Shown: one piece after another, positions 26,704-38,173 of the stretch | Layout: every line of letters starts with the position of its first letter | How positions within the stretch are numbered: position 1 is the stretch's first letter | NCBI GenBank assembly: GCA_914767715.1 | Contig: OU612073.1 | Location: 16,740,001 to 16,804,000 of the forward strand | Direction of reading: 5' to 3' | Length of the DNA stretch: 64,000 bases | From: Membranipora membranacea | Lineage: Eukaryota; Bryozoa; Gymnolaemata; Cheilostomatida; Membraniporidae | Notes under the pieces: model-generated | What the model saw: only the letters and a program-made list of their open reading frames with translations | The model's database searches: none | Told to the model about the DNA's origin: nothing | Made by a program: the position numbers and the translations under genes

Positions 26704-27383
26704 CGTATACAAGTGATCCAAGTGATATCTCGTTGTTGTCAGTCGAGAAAAGAAAATCAAGCATACACCAGATGATCATTGCTTATGATTTGAGCTATTG
26801 TTTTCTTCCAGAGTTATAGTGCATAGATAAATGTAATAGCTTTTGCTGCAGAAAATATTTGATATCTTTTGTAAGTTTGAAGTATTTGGAGTATATTGTT
26901 TTATGAAAAAAACTGTTTGTCAAAGCTATCAAAACAATTGATGTTTATGTCATCAGGTTGAGCAACCCTAGCTGTAACATGCCAGAATTGACCATCTCTA
27001 AAATATACCCAGTCAGGTAAATGTCAACAAGTCAAACTGATGAGGTTTGACGACAATTGTTTCCCCATATGCGTTACACATCTATTGTACTCTCACCCTT
27101 CCTATCCTTTAATGCAGGGTAACCTGCCATATTCAAATTCAGTCATTGTTTCATCCTATGACAAAGCTGAGACTGTCATGAGTCAATGGGGTATTAATCA
27201 TTTTTCCACCATCATTGTGTTATGTCAAAAAGAAAGACTCGTGTGGGTTCTACAGTCAATGATCATATAGACAGCGTGACTTTAGTACATAATACTCAAA
27301 TTCTCGATCAGCTCACCGGGCTCTTATATAGATCTGTACTTAGACAGCTTCAGTTAGCTCAGGATTGTCTCACTAACTGTGAG

Positions 27384-27807
27384 GTATGTATATATTACAT
27401 GGTGTACTCCACCTAATTCAAACTCTGGGACCGCAATGTATTGTTCTATTTACGCAAAGTCTGAATTAACTGACATTTAGATACATTGAGCTTTGGCTGA
27501 AGTTACCAATATACCGTGTCTAAGTTACCAAGAAAATAATGTTTGTGTTAACATAAACATCAAGCACACACAGTACATGCGCCCCTGCCATTGTTTTACC
27601 AATTGCCAGCCTCCCAATACTTAAAATTGGCAATATAAAGGCATGTAAGTCCCAGGGGCCCATGGTGCAGTGAGCATTAGTTTGAAATCTGTGGTGACAG
27701 TTTTGTCCTTACATTTGATCGATATCATATGTTCAGATTGGTATCAACGCTCAGTTCAATATCAACCAAAATATATTTTCATCCACTGTTTAAATATCAC
27801 AATGTCA
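27384..27807. other. remnant of UFSP2 intron 7
   Basis: Alignable by eye to UFSP2 intron 7 after 14136, with the same donor region and a shared tract around the words GAAATCTG and GACAGTTTT. No gene is seen. Confidence 0.65.
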
Positions 27808-27813
27808 AGCAAC

Positions 27814-28981
27814 TACCGTGGCTTATAACTGCCAGAGCATGAAGTGAAAACACACATTGACCCGCTACAAATTGAGACATTTACCCGCCGCAATTCAGTT
27901 TTTACAAAATGACCTGCCGCAAATTGAGACATTTACCCGCCCCAAATTGTTTACTGCAAAATACCCCGCCACAAATCGGTTTTTGCAAAATACCCCGCCG
28001 CAAATTCAGAGATTTACCAGCCACAAATCAAGTTTTGCAAAATAACTCGTTGCAAATTCAGACATACACCTACTGCAAATTCATACATTGACCTGCTGCA
28101 AATAAGATTTCTTACAAAATGACCTGCTACAAACCAGTTTTGCAAAATGACCTGCTACAAATTCAGGCATTGACCTGCTGCAAAGTCAGGCATTGACCTG
28201 CTACAAATCAGTTTTTGCAAAAAGACCTGCTACAAATTCAGGCATTGACCTGCTACGATTCAGTTTTTGCAAAATGACCTGCTGCAAATTTGCTGATTAA
28301 CCTGCAGCAAATGGAGGAAAGACTATTTGTTTTAACCGATGTATTACTGATATGTAAATAGGCAACAGGCAAGAGATTGTCTTGGAGTTGTGCCATATTG
28401 CTGTACTGGATTTGTACTGAAATGGATTTGCGGTGGGTAAAAGTCTCAATATGCGGCGGGTCATTTTGTAAAAACGGATTTGCGGCGGATAAATGTCTCG
28501 ATTTGCAGCAAGGTATTTTGCTAGAACTGATTTTCAGCAGGTGAAGGTCCGAATTTGCAGCAGGGTATTTTGCTAGAACTGATTTGCAGCAGGTGAATGT
28601 CTGAATTTGCAGCAGGGTATTTTGCTAGAACTGATTTGCAGCAGGTCAATCTCCGAATTTGCAGCAGGGTATTTTGCAAAAACCGATTTGCAGCGGGACA
28701 ATCTCTGAATTTGCGGCGGGGTATTTTGCAGAAAACGATTTGTGGCGGGTAAATGTCTGAATTTGCGGCGGGGTATTTTGCAATAACCGATTTGTGGCGG
28801 GGTATTTTGCAGAAAACGATTTGTGGCGGGTAAATCTCTGAATTGGCAGCGGGGTATTTTACAAAAACCGATTTGTGGCGAGGTATTTTGCAGAAATGGA
28901 TTTGCGGCGGGTAAATGTCTCAATTTGTAGCGGGTCAATGTGTGTTTTCACTTCATGCTCTTGCAGTTATAGGCCATGGTA
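27814..28981. mobile_element. foldback-type transposable element with repeat-filled inverted arms
   Basis: A 1,168-bp element flanked by a perfect 6-bp direct repeat AGCAAC (27808-27813 and 28982-28987). The ends are inverted: TACCGTGGCTTATAACTGC on the left and the complement of TACCATGGCCTATAACTGC on the right. Both arms (about 27840-28310 and 28425-28965) consist of degenerate tandem units of about 23 and 29 bp rich in CCGCCGCAAAT, in opposite orientation around a spacer of about 110 bp. No transposase is encoded, and the long frame in the right arm is a by-product of the repeat. Confidence 0.88.
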
Positions 28982-29354
28982 AGCAACAGACAAGATGTCC
29001 AGGCCTCCAGGTTTGCAAAAGTTCTGCTTAAAACTTTGATATCCTGGTGTATATCAGTTTGTGGCCAGGGTAACTCAAACAGTCTTGGGGTCACCTCCCA
29101 GTATATCTCTATTAGGTTGTTGAATGTGCACACTGGGTCAAACTTTTTGCGCTTTATGTTGATCATTCACCTTTGTTTTCAATGGAGTTATTAATGCCAT
29201 CCAACCACAACAGCTCAGTCATTCCATCAGAATTGATTGATTTATTGATTTTATTCTATCACTAACATAAAATAATATGTTACAGATAAGGGTGTTCATA
29301 CTGAAAAGGAGCCAGCACATACAAGGAAAATTAAGATTAAACACTGATGGATGA

Positions 29355-29816
29355 TTAAAAGAGAATATCATTTAAAATATGGATAGCATGCCTCAAAAAA
29401 CAGTCTTTACCAAGGGCACTTCTGTGTTTAATTGTTCGATACCTGCCTGAGGGGCATTTAGCAAGAAAGTTGTTCATAAAGTGGTCATCGTCATGGATAT
29501 ATCGGAGGGCAAGTGTTTTGGTACGCTTAGTCATAAGGCTGTCGAGATCATCTACTTGGAGTTTGAGCTTTGAGGCCTGATCAAAAAACTTGCTCAAACG
29601 TTTCTTGTCTTTAGCAAAAATAGTAGTGTATAATACTGGTAAACAATAAGTGAGCAGGGAAACAATAAAACTTTTAAATAACATAGTGGCAAGGGGTATG
29701 GTGCTAAGATGTACAAAATTCCTGAAAATAAACATTCGCTGCTCAGTTTGACTCAAAAAAGAATGCCAACAACCTGATAGCTCATATTTTCCTGACCATC
29801 TTAAACTCAATCCCAA
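29355..29816 (-). mobile_element. non-LTR retrotransposon 3' fragment (reverse transcriptase C-terminus)
   Basis: The open frame (about 150 codons) resembles the region after the palm of CR1/L2/Jockey-like reverse transcriptases: LFKSFIVSLLTYCLPVLY, DKKRLSKFFDQASKL, CPSGRYRT and FLRHAIHILNDILF at the end. It is 5'-truncated. Its best relative here is the fragment at 52679-53260, which shares the same blocks. No catalytic YxDD region is present, so it is inactive. No target-site duplication was identified. Confidence 0.8.
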
Positions 29817-30540
29817 TCCTTAATCACCTACAAACTACAATCAGGATCTCCAGCATCAAGTTGAATGTTTCCTGGTCGGCATGATATAGCAAAATCTTCA
29901 ATTAACCTCTGTTAAGGTGTGGAGAGGATGAATATCAATATGTTCTTATTACACATTCAAAGCAGACTAACTCCTTCCATGTGAGTTATACATCCTAGCT
30001 AAGCTCTTCATATCAATCTGCTGGTACTGATGGTTTTAGACTGCACTGTTGCATTTGCATACTGGTATTGTCTCTGTTCTGACTATGTCCTTCACCATTT
30101 CGACTTTGATTGAATGTTAGGTTGTTATTTTGTTGTCTTCTGTTAGGGCTGAGCAAATTGGCGAGATGATGAAGACAACCGTGCAGTTAATCAGTAGGGT
30201 TCATACCAATTTGTTACATGTCTTCAGAGATTGACTGTCACAAACCTAACACGAAACAACAACAACCCAACAGCCTATCATGATGGAGACAAACAACAAA
30301 AGACATAACTAGAACTGAAACCAAAACATGAGTCATGCACATGAATTGCAGCATTACACTATAGGGCTGGGATATATAGAAGATGACTCAATGGTTAGTC
30401 CTCATATTGAAATATTCTGTCAGCAGGTTTTTTATGGTGTCTGATTTTGCAGCCATACGTTCAAATCCTGTCAGCGCCTTGATTATTTGCTAAAGACGCA
30501 AATGCAAATGTGCAAAGAAATAATTCAAGTTTACTTGTTT
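29817..30540. other. no gene recognised
   Basis: AT-rich sequence with no credible open frame. A loose inverted repeat (about 30116-30147 with 30243-30272) is too imperfect to classify. Confidence 0.5.
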
Positions 30541-30561
30541 AGTTCTTCATAACATCTTACA

Positions 30562-30567
30562 TTTATT
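30562..30567 (-). terminator. poly(A) signal of the small secreted peptide gene
   Basis: AATAAA on the minus strand, 63 nt after the peptide stop codon. Confidence 0.6.
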
Positions 30568-30629
30568 ATTATGAATTTAAAATTAAATTTGCGTAGTCTG
30601 CATTTTATCTTCATCGCTCAATATTCTTA

Positions 30630-30755
30630 TCAATCATCATTCCATACACAGGTCTTTTTTTCACAATGCTTTCCAGATTGGCATCCATCTGGGCATTGTG
30701 CATTCACTACCCCAGCTAGCATAAGTAGCGCAGTGAGAGAGAATAGTAGCTTCAT
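30630..30755 (-). CDS. small secreted cysteine-rich peptide (41 aa)
   Basis: I do not recognise the family. The frame starts at 30755 with a signal peptide, MKLLFSLTALLMLAGVVNA: a Lys, a leucine-rich core and a small residue at the end. The predicted mature part is about 22 residues with four cysteines spaced C-x3-C-x5-C-x4-C (start QCPDGC, end CVWNDD). The ATG lies just inside a splice acceptor at 30759. A donor at 31134 would join it to a non-coding exon ending at 31135, with a TATA box at 31199-31206 and a poly(A) signal at 30562. A gene of this size has a high chance-ORF risk, but a signal peptide, paired cysteines, TATA box, 5' intron and poly(A) signal together support it. It could be an antimicrobial, signalling or other secreted peptide; the sequence does not say which. 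Confidence 0.68.
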   Translation of the reverse strand: MKLLFSLTALLMLAGVVNAQCPDGCQSGKHCEKKTCVWNDD

Positions 30756-31134
30756 TTTCTGTTAAATACAAAATTGAAGAACATCAGTTGTAATGCTGCT
30801 AGACTTATAATGAAGTATAATCATACCAATTCAATCGAGGTTAATCGAAAAATGGGTTTAGACCATTGCATAACGAAAGGTTAAATTGGTCAATCGGAAA
30901 TGGTAAACGATCCTACAGTTCTGCAATGGTTTTATTCAATGTTTATTTTAACCTTGATTTACACAAAAGTGGACTGCAATTTGGAAATAGGTAAACAGTG
31001 TGGGTTCTCGACAATATGTGGGTTTTTTGAAAAATTATTATATACACAATAATGTTAATCTGAATTAGCATAAATATAATCTATGAAATAATCTAGTTTT
31101 GAGTGATTTGCAACGGTTTAAAATATCAACTCAC

Positions 31135-31206
31135 CGAGCCTAGTAGTGTCTTCTGTCGATTAACGGCGATAATGATTCATTCAACTGAGGACAATGTCTT
31201 TATATA
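31135..31206 (-). promoter_or_regulatory. TATA box and non-coding first exon of the small peptide gene
   Basis: TATATAAA lies at 31206-31199 on the minus strand. About 65 bp downstream is CTCG followed by GTGAGT (donor at 31134). The predicted intron is 376 nt and ends in TTTAACAG at 30759. This is inferred from sequence only. Confidence 0.5.
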
Positions 31207-31379
31207 TACAAAATGTTTAGCACATTACTAGTATGTTTTTGGAATTATTTGATGGTTAAAAATGATGGAAGTCATCAGATTTAGTGCTGGCACTACCTCA
31301 ATCCTAATTGATGATCATTTGATTTCATTTTGTACCCAATATATACATTACTGTCCTGAATTTATAACAACCAGTCATG

Positions 31380-31650
31380 TACACAATTGTTTGCCCAGTA
31401 GCTATCAATTGGAATCATGTTTATTCTACATTGAATATTCTAGATATTATGGCTGCGATGGAATTTAAGAAAGCCATAAAAAAAACTTGAAGACGTCATT
31501 CATGAAACTAAAATATAGGCCTCATTTGGGATGATGATTATGCCAAACTAATAATAACTTCTGCCTCATTAATTTGACATATTGTGACAAATAGTTATTA
31601 TGTTAAATTGTCCTGTTTTATTTTGCCTGGCAACGATGACATTCAAGCTA
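31380..31650. repeat. dispersed repeat, left copy (inverted partner at 37745-38005)
   Basis: This segment matches the reverse complement of 37745-38005 with scattered differences, for example in the words TTTATTCTACATTGAAT and TTTAAGAAAGCCATAAA. No protein or terminal repeat is evident. Confidence 0.75.
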
Positions 31651-32923
31651 TGTAAGACGAAATGGAGTTAAATCTCTCATGGCAACTAATAATAGACTGA
31701 TTAAAAAATGATTGATAATATGGCCTCCATTGGTTGGTATTTTGTATATTTCGAGCTAGAACAACAACGCGTTTTTGAAGGTGGTGAGATTGCAGCCATT
31801 CAATTGAGAATACAAAGAAACTTGCACAATATGCCCATCGCGAAGCTTCATGTGTCCTTTTTGGAAATATTTATAATAATTTATCCAGGTGCTATTTTTC
31901 AACTCACATCACATAGCTGACCTTATTTTTCTGGATGGATTTAAACCATTTGAAGTAGTAAAATTAAAAAAGATGTCAATAAACCATAACCTCTATTTTC
32001 ACTGGGGGTTGATTGCAATGTCATGGTGTTGTCCCGGATACTGCTAACTGATTAGTCAAAAATCCAAGCATTCAAGGATTATCTAGATGTCTTGAGGACA
32101 TGAGCATGGTTTAGTCAACAATTAAATCTGCTAAACAAGATAAGTCAAACCTTGTGCTGATATTGCTAGACTGAGCCAAGTATAATTAACCTTGTGCTAT
32201 CACACTTACTGGTAGCTGACAGTCTATGTGTTATGGTGGAACACTATTATAGAAATTTGATTCACTACTAAGAACTATGTCAAGAGTTTGCAAGAGTTGG
32301 CAATATGGGTTGCGCTGCATCATAGTTGCTATCGGTCATGGTCACGCGGATTGTGATACAAAGTTCAAAAGGTGATGAATGCCTTTATGGATGATATTAC
32401 TATAATATGCCAGATAAAGCTCAAACAGTAGCCTACATCTGTTAGTAATGTACAGGCACAACTGTAAATTGCAGTACAAGGCTTCATCTGCAGTCAACTC
32501 TCAACAACCAATCAGGCTGCAGGATATTGCAACGTGTTATTCTTGCTTATTATTTATGTTCTTGGCTTTGATGTACAAGACAAGATAAGATGAATACAGA
32601 TAGTTAACACATCATGGTCTGACGGTTATACAATGGATTTAAGGACGGCTGCATGCTGTTCTTATGCTGATGAGGAGAAGAAGATAAAAGTCTTCATTCA
32701 CCTTGACCAAGGAACAAGGGGAACTCCTTCGTTGGACTAAAAAAATGAGTAATTTAATTTCATTTTTATCTAGACCCTGGCCAGAGCTAACATTGCATTG
32801 TTTAGAACCATTTGTTGCTCACTTTCTACTTTCTACAGGATGGTGTGTGAAAATGGACCAGCTGAGGTTTGCCCTGCTGGCAATGTAAGCGTGGGCTCTT
32901 CAAGTTGAACAACTTGGTTGAAA
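31651..32923. other. no gene recognised
   Basis: Short frames only, none with a recognisable motif, before the satellite block begins. Confidence 0.5.
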
Positions 32924-35900
32924 GAGTTTGAGGCATTTGCCGATCCTAAAGGCATTTTAAACTTGACAGGGGAGGAAAAAAAAGACATGCATGGTGATTA
33001 TCACCTCTACTAACAAAATGGATGTTAACGATTGAGGTATACAGTAAACAGTATACAGTATACAGTATACAGTATACAGTATACAGTATACAGTATACAG
33101 TACTCAGTATACAGTATACAGTATACAGTATACAGTACTCAGTATACAGTATACAGTATACATTATACAGTATACAGTACTCAGTATACAGTATACAGTA
33201 TACAGTATACTGTATACTGTATACAGTACTTAGTATACAGTTTACAGTATACATTATACAGTATACAGTACTCAGTATACAGTATACAGTATACATTATA
33301 CAGTATACAGTACTCAGTATACAGTATACAGTAAACAGTATACAGTATACATTATACAGTACTTAGTATACAGTATACAGTATACATTATACAGTATGCA
33401 GTACTCAGTATACAGTATACAGTATACATTATACAGTATACTGTATACAGTATACAGTATACAGTTAACAATATACAGTAATCAGTATACAGTATACAGT
33501 ATACTGTATACATTATACAGTATACAGTACTCAGTATACAGTATACAGTATACATTATACAGTATACTGTATACAGTATACAGTATACAGTAAACAATAT
33601 ACAGTAAACAGTATACAGTATACAGTATACATTTTACATTATACAGTAAACAGTACACAGTACTAAGAGTTTGAGGCATTTGCCGATCCTAAAGGCAGTT
33701 TAAACTTGACAGGGGAGGAAAAAAAGACATGCATGGTGATTATCACCTCTACTAACAAAATGGATGTTAACGATTGAGGTATACAGTAAACAGTATACAG
33801 TAAACAGTATACAGTATACAGAATACAGTATACAGTATACAGTATACAGTATACAGTATACAGTATACAGTATACAGTATACAGTACTCAGTATACAGTA
33901 AACAGTATACATTATACAGTATACATTATACAGTATACAGTACTCAGTATACAGTATACATTATACAGTATACAGTACTCAGTATACAGTATACAGTATA
34001 CAGTATACAGTATACAGTACTCAGTATACAGTATACAGTATACATTATACAGTATACAGTAAACAGTATACAGTATACAGTACTCAGTATACAGTATACA
34101 GTATACATTATACAGTATACAGTAAACAGTATACATTATACAGTATACAGTACTCAGTATACAGTAAACAGTATACATTATACAGTATGCAGTACTCAGT
34201 ATACAGTATACAGTATACATTATACAGTATACAGTAAACAGTATACATTATACAGTATACAGTACTCAGTATACAGTATACAGTATACATTATACAGTAT
34301 ACAGTAAACAGTATACATTATACAGTATACAGTACTCAGTATACAGTATACAGTATACATTATACAGTATACAGTAAACAGTATACATTATACAGTATAC
34401 AGTACTCAGTATACAGTATTCAGTATATATTATACAGTATACAGTAAACAGTATACATTATACAGTATACAGTACTCAGTATACAGTATACATTATACAG
34501 TATACTGTATACAGTATACAGTATACAGTATATAGTATACAGTATACAGTATACATTATACAGTATACAGTAAACAGTAAACAGTATACAGTATACAGTA
34601 TACATTTTACATTATACAGTAAACAGTACACAGTACTAAGAGTTTGAGGCATTTGCCGATCCTAAAGGCATTTTAAACTTGACAGGGGAGGAAAAAAAAG
34701 ACATGCATGGTGATTATCACCTCTACTAACAAAATGGATGTTAAGATTGAGGTATACAGTAAACAGTATACAGTAGACAGTATACAGTACTCAGTATACA
34801 GTATACAGTATACATTATACAGTATACAGTACTCAGTATACAGTATACAGTATACATTATACAGTATACTGTATACAGTATACAGTATACAGTATACATT
34901 ATACAGTATACAGTATACATTATACAGTATACAGTACTCAGTACTCAGTAAACAGTAGACATTATACAGTATACTGTATACAGTATACAGTATACAGTAT
35001 ACAGTATACAGTATACAGTATACAGTAAACAATATACAGTAAACAGTAAACAGTATACAGTATACAGTATACAGTACTCAGTATACAGTATACAGTATAC
35101 ATTATACAGTATACAGTACTCAGTATACAGTATACAGTATACATTATACAGTATACTGTATACAGTATACAGTATACATTATACAGTATACAGTATACAT
35201 TATACAGTATACAGTACTCAGTATACAGTAAACAGTAGACATTATGCAGTATACTGTATACAGTATACAGTATACAGAATACAGTATACAGTATACAGTA
35301 TACAGTAAACAATATACAGTAAACAGTATACAGTATACAGTATACATTTTACATTATACAGTAAACAGTACACAGTACTAAGAGTTTGAGGCATTTGCCG
35401 ATCCTAAAGGCATTTTAAACTTGACAGGGGAGGAAAAAAAGACATGCATGGTGATTATCACCTCTACTAACAAAATGGATGTTAACGATTGAGGTATACA
35501 GTAAACAGTATACAGTATACAGTATACAGTATACAGTATACAGTATACAGTATACAGTAAACAATATACAGTAAACAGTATACAGTACTCAGTATACTGT
35601 ATACAGTATACAGTATACAGTACTCAGTATACAGTATACAGTATACAGTATACAGTATACAGTACTCAGTATACAGTATACAGTATACATTATACAGTAT
35701 ACTGTATACAGTATACAGTATACATTATACAGTATACAGTATACATTATACAGTATACAGTACTCAGTATACAGTAAACAGTAGACATTATGCAGTATAC
35801 TGTATACAGTATACAGTATACAGAATACAGTATACAGTATACAGTATACAGTAAACAATATACAGTAAACAGTATACAGTATACAGTATACATTTTACAT

Positions 35901-36945
35901 TATACAGTAAACAGTACACAGTACTAAGAGTTTGAGGCATTTGCCGATCCTAAAGGCATTTTAAACTTGACAGGGGAGGAAAAAAAGACATGCATGGTGA
36001 TTATCACCTCTACTAACAAAATGGATGTTAACGATTGAGGTATACAGTAAACAGTATACAGTATACAGTATACAGTATACAGTATACAGTATACAGTATA
36101 CAGTATACAGTATACAGTATACAGTAAACAGTATACAGTAAACAGTATACAGTACTCAGTATACTGTATACAGTATACAGTATACAGTATACAGTATACA
36201 GTATACAGTATACAGTATACAGTATACAGTAAACAATATACAGTAAACAGTATACAGTATACAGTATACATTTTACATTATACAGTAAACAGTACACAGT
36301 AAACAATATACAGTAAACAGTATACAGTATACAGTATACATTTTACATTATACAGTAAACAGTACACAGTACTAAGAGTTTGAGGCATTTGCCGATCCTA
36401 AAGGCATTTTAAACTTGACAGGGGAGGAAAAAAAGACATGCATGGTGATTATCACCTCTACTAACAAAATGGATGTTAACGATTGAGGTATACAGTAAAC
36501 AGTATACAGTATACAGTATACAGTATACAGTAAACCGTATACAGTATACAGTATACAGTATACAGTATACAGTATACAGTACTCAGTATACAGTATACAG
36601 TATACATTATACAGTATACTGTACTCAGTATACAGTATACAGTATACATTATACAGTATACAGTACTTAGTATACAGTATACAGTATACATTATACAGTA
36701 TACTGTATACAGTATACAGTATACAGTATACAGTATACAGTACTCAGTACTCAGTACACAGTACACGGTGCACATTATACAGTATACAGTGTACATTACA
36801 CAATATACATTATACAGTATACAGTATACATTATACAGTATACAGTATATAGTACACAGTATACAGTATACAGTACACAGTATACAGTATACAGTATACA
36901 GTATTCAGTACTCAGCACTCATTATTAAGTATACAGTGTACAGTC
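32924..36945. repeat. 7-bp TATACAG satellite with six copies of a 111-bp spacer
   Basis: About 3.9 kb of tandem TATACAG, with variant heptamers TACTCAG, TATACAT and TAAACAG, and local strand flips (CAGTATACTG). It is divided by a non-repetitive unit of about 111 bp starting at 32924, 33667, 34640, 35382, 35928 and 36376, so intervals shrink from 743-973 to 448 bp. The spacer contains GGTGATTATCACC. A 7-bp period visits all three frames and neither strand of the unit has a stop, which explains the many Tyr-rich frames. These are not genes. Array length in the assembly may be unreliable. Confidence 0.95.
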
Positions 36946-37049
36946 AATCAAATCACTGTCACTGTCATTCTCACTGTCATTACCAGTATGTTGGTTAAAA
37001 TCGATGGTTAAGATCACAAGGGTTAGTCACCCACCACATCTTGACAGCG

Positions 37050-37243
37050 AAATAGTGTGTGCCTTAAGGGCGAGGCTGCAATGACTTCGCCAATTTGCTC
37101 TCAGACTGTAGGCAGGTAGGAGCACACCTGGGGTTCCAATAACTCCCAGTAGTCATTGGACTGCAGTGGGATTCGAACCCACGACCTTCAACACTTGCAT
37201 GCTGAAGGACCGGCGCTCTAACCACTGAGCCACCTCCTACTCC
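37050..37243 (-). mobile_element. tRNA-derived SINE
   Basis: On the minus strand, an A box (GTGGCTCAGTGG, 37233-37222) and a B box (GGTTCGAATCC, 37179-37169) lie in tRNA-like order and spacing. The acceptor stem does not pair and a non-tRNA tail follows, so this is a Pol III-type SINE and not a functional tRNA. The 3' end is not sharply defined. Confidence 0.72.
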
Positions 37244-37744
37244 TATACAGTGCTTGTATGACTACATAAAAAAAATAACAAAAAATTACCAGGAAATCAA
37301 AGGCCTTATTACAAAACACACATGCCGTTGTAGAGTGTATCCCCCGGGAAAGGCTTCACTGACTAAACAGAATTCAAGGAGCCAGTGGGCAACAGACCTA
37401 AGACCTTCTATCCATCAACCATTACACCAACCATGCTGTAAGCTTCAGACCTTTTTTTTATGAGTAGCATAACATTGTTGCTTACAACCATCACAAGTGA
37501 CCTGGAGGCTCCCATACAACCAGACTTAGACTCGAACTCGAAGAAGTTATCACAGATAACGAAATGCAACAGATATATGGCTTATTGATTTCTGAAACTT
37601 GCAATTCACAACTGCGTCACACACAGATGCCTATTTTTGGCAACATTGACACATAGTATTAGGAAAGTTCTGTCAGATTTCAACACTTGGTTAGCCTCAT
37701 ACCAATAACAACAACAATAACTATTTAAAGACCTGATACAAATT
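37244..37744. other. no gene recognised
   Basis: Spacer between the SINE and the dispersed repeat. Only short frames without motifs. Confidence 0.5.
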
Positions 37745-38005
37745 AAAGATATATTATTTGACACTTCAGATGCCAGGCACATTAAAGCAGGACAATTTGA
37801 AAAACAATTTGCCACAACATGTCAAATCAATATGGCAGAAGTTGTTGTAGTTTGGCATAATCATTATCCAAAATGAGGCCTACATTCTATTTTCATAATA
37901 ATGACATCTTCAACTTTGTTTTTATGGCTTTCTTAAATTCCAGCAATAGTATGTGAATCATTCAATGTAGAATAAACAGGATGCCAATTGATGCTACAAG
38001 TTGAT
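37745..38005. repeat. dispersed repeat, right copy (inverted partner at 31380-31650)
   Basis: Reverse-complement match to 31380-31650. It ends close to the point near 38050 where UFSP2 intron 10 similarity begins. Confidence 0.75.
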
Positions 38006-38173
38006 CACATCAAATATTAAGTAGTATTCGTTCATTAATGAACTCTCTTATCACAGAAAATTATTGTCACTTAGAAAAAGTTGATCAGGTGATACGTTTT
38101 ATGGAGCTGAGTAATTGATAACAACTCGATTGGAAGCTGTATATCAGTTTATTCTCTTGAATTTATCCTGCAG

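Larger units (their letters stand above)
24630..27383 (+). pseudogene. UFSP2 pseudogene 2, 5' part (exons 5-7, rearranged)
   Basis: This is a remnant of a second UFSP2. An exon 5 tail at 24630-24726 matches the Lys-rich end of UFSP2 exon 5. Exon 6 at 25109-25199 keeps acceptor and donor ([17 protein letters not shown]). A partial exon 7 at 25435-25519 has a 1-bp deletion. An inverted exon 7 follows at 25790-25696, and a longer direct exon 7 at 27252-27383 is followed by true intron 7 sequence. Exons 1-4 and the start are not found. The frame cannot be restored across these pieces, so no UFSP2 product is expected. The same module occurs at 44.3 and 62.6 kb. Confidence 0.88.

Noticed and set aside
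28573-28938. 121-codon frame rich in PATNRFLQNTP-like repeats
   Set aside because: It lies wholly in the repeat units of the foldback element arm and has no counterpart in frame elsewhere.
31708-31920. 70-codon plus-strand frame
   Set aside because: No signal peptide, motif, splice structure or duplicate supports it; its length is within chance in AT-rich DNA.
32924-36400. Repeat and spacer alternation resembling a CRISPR array
   Set aside because: Here the spacers are identical to each other and the repeat tracts vary in length, the opposite of a CRISPR array; the DNA is eukaryotic.
32946-36796. Many Tyr/Ile/Cys-rich open frames on both strands
   Set aside because: They are a by-product of a 7-bp repeat with no stop codon in any frame. 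There is no start context, splice structure or protein family.
37160-37243. tRNA gene on the minus strand
   Set aside because: A and B boxes are present, but the acceptor stem does not pair and a long non-tRNA tail follows, so it was called a SINE.
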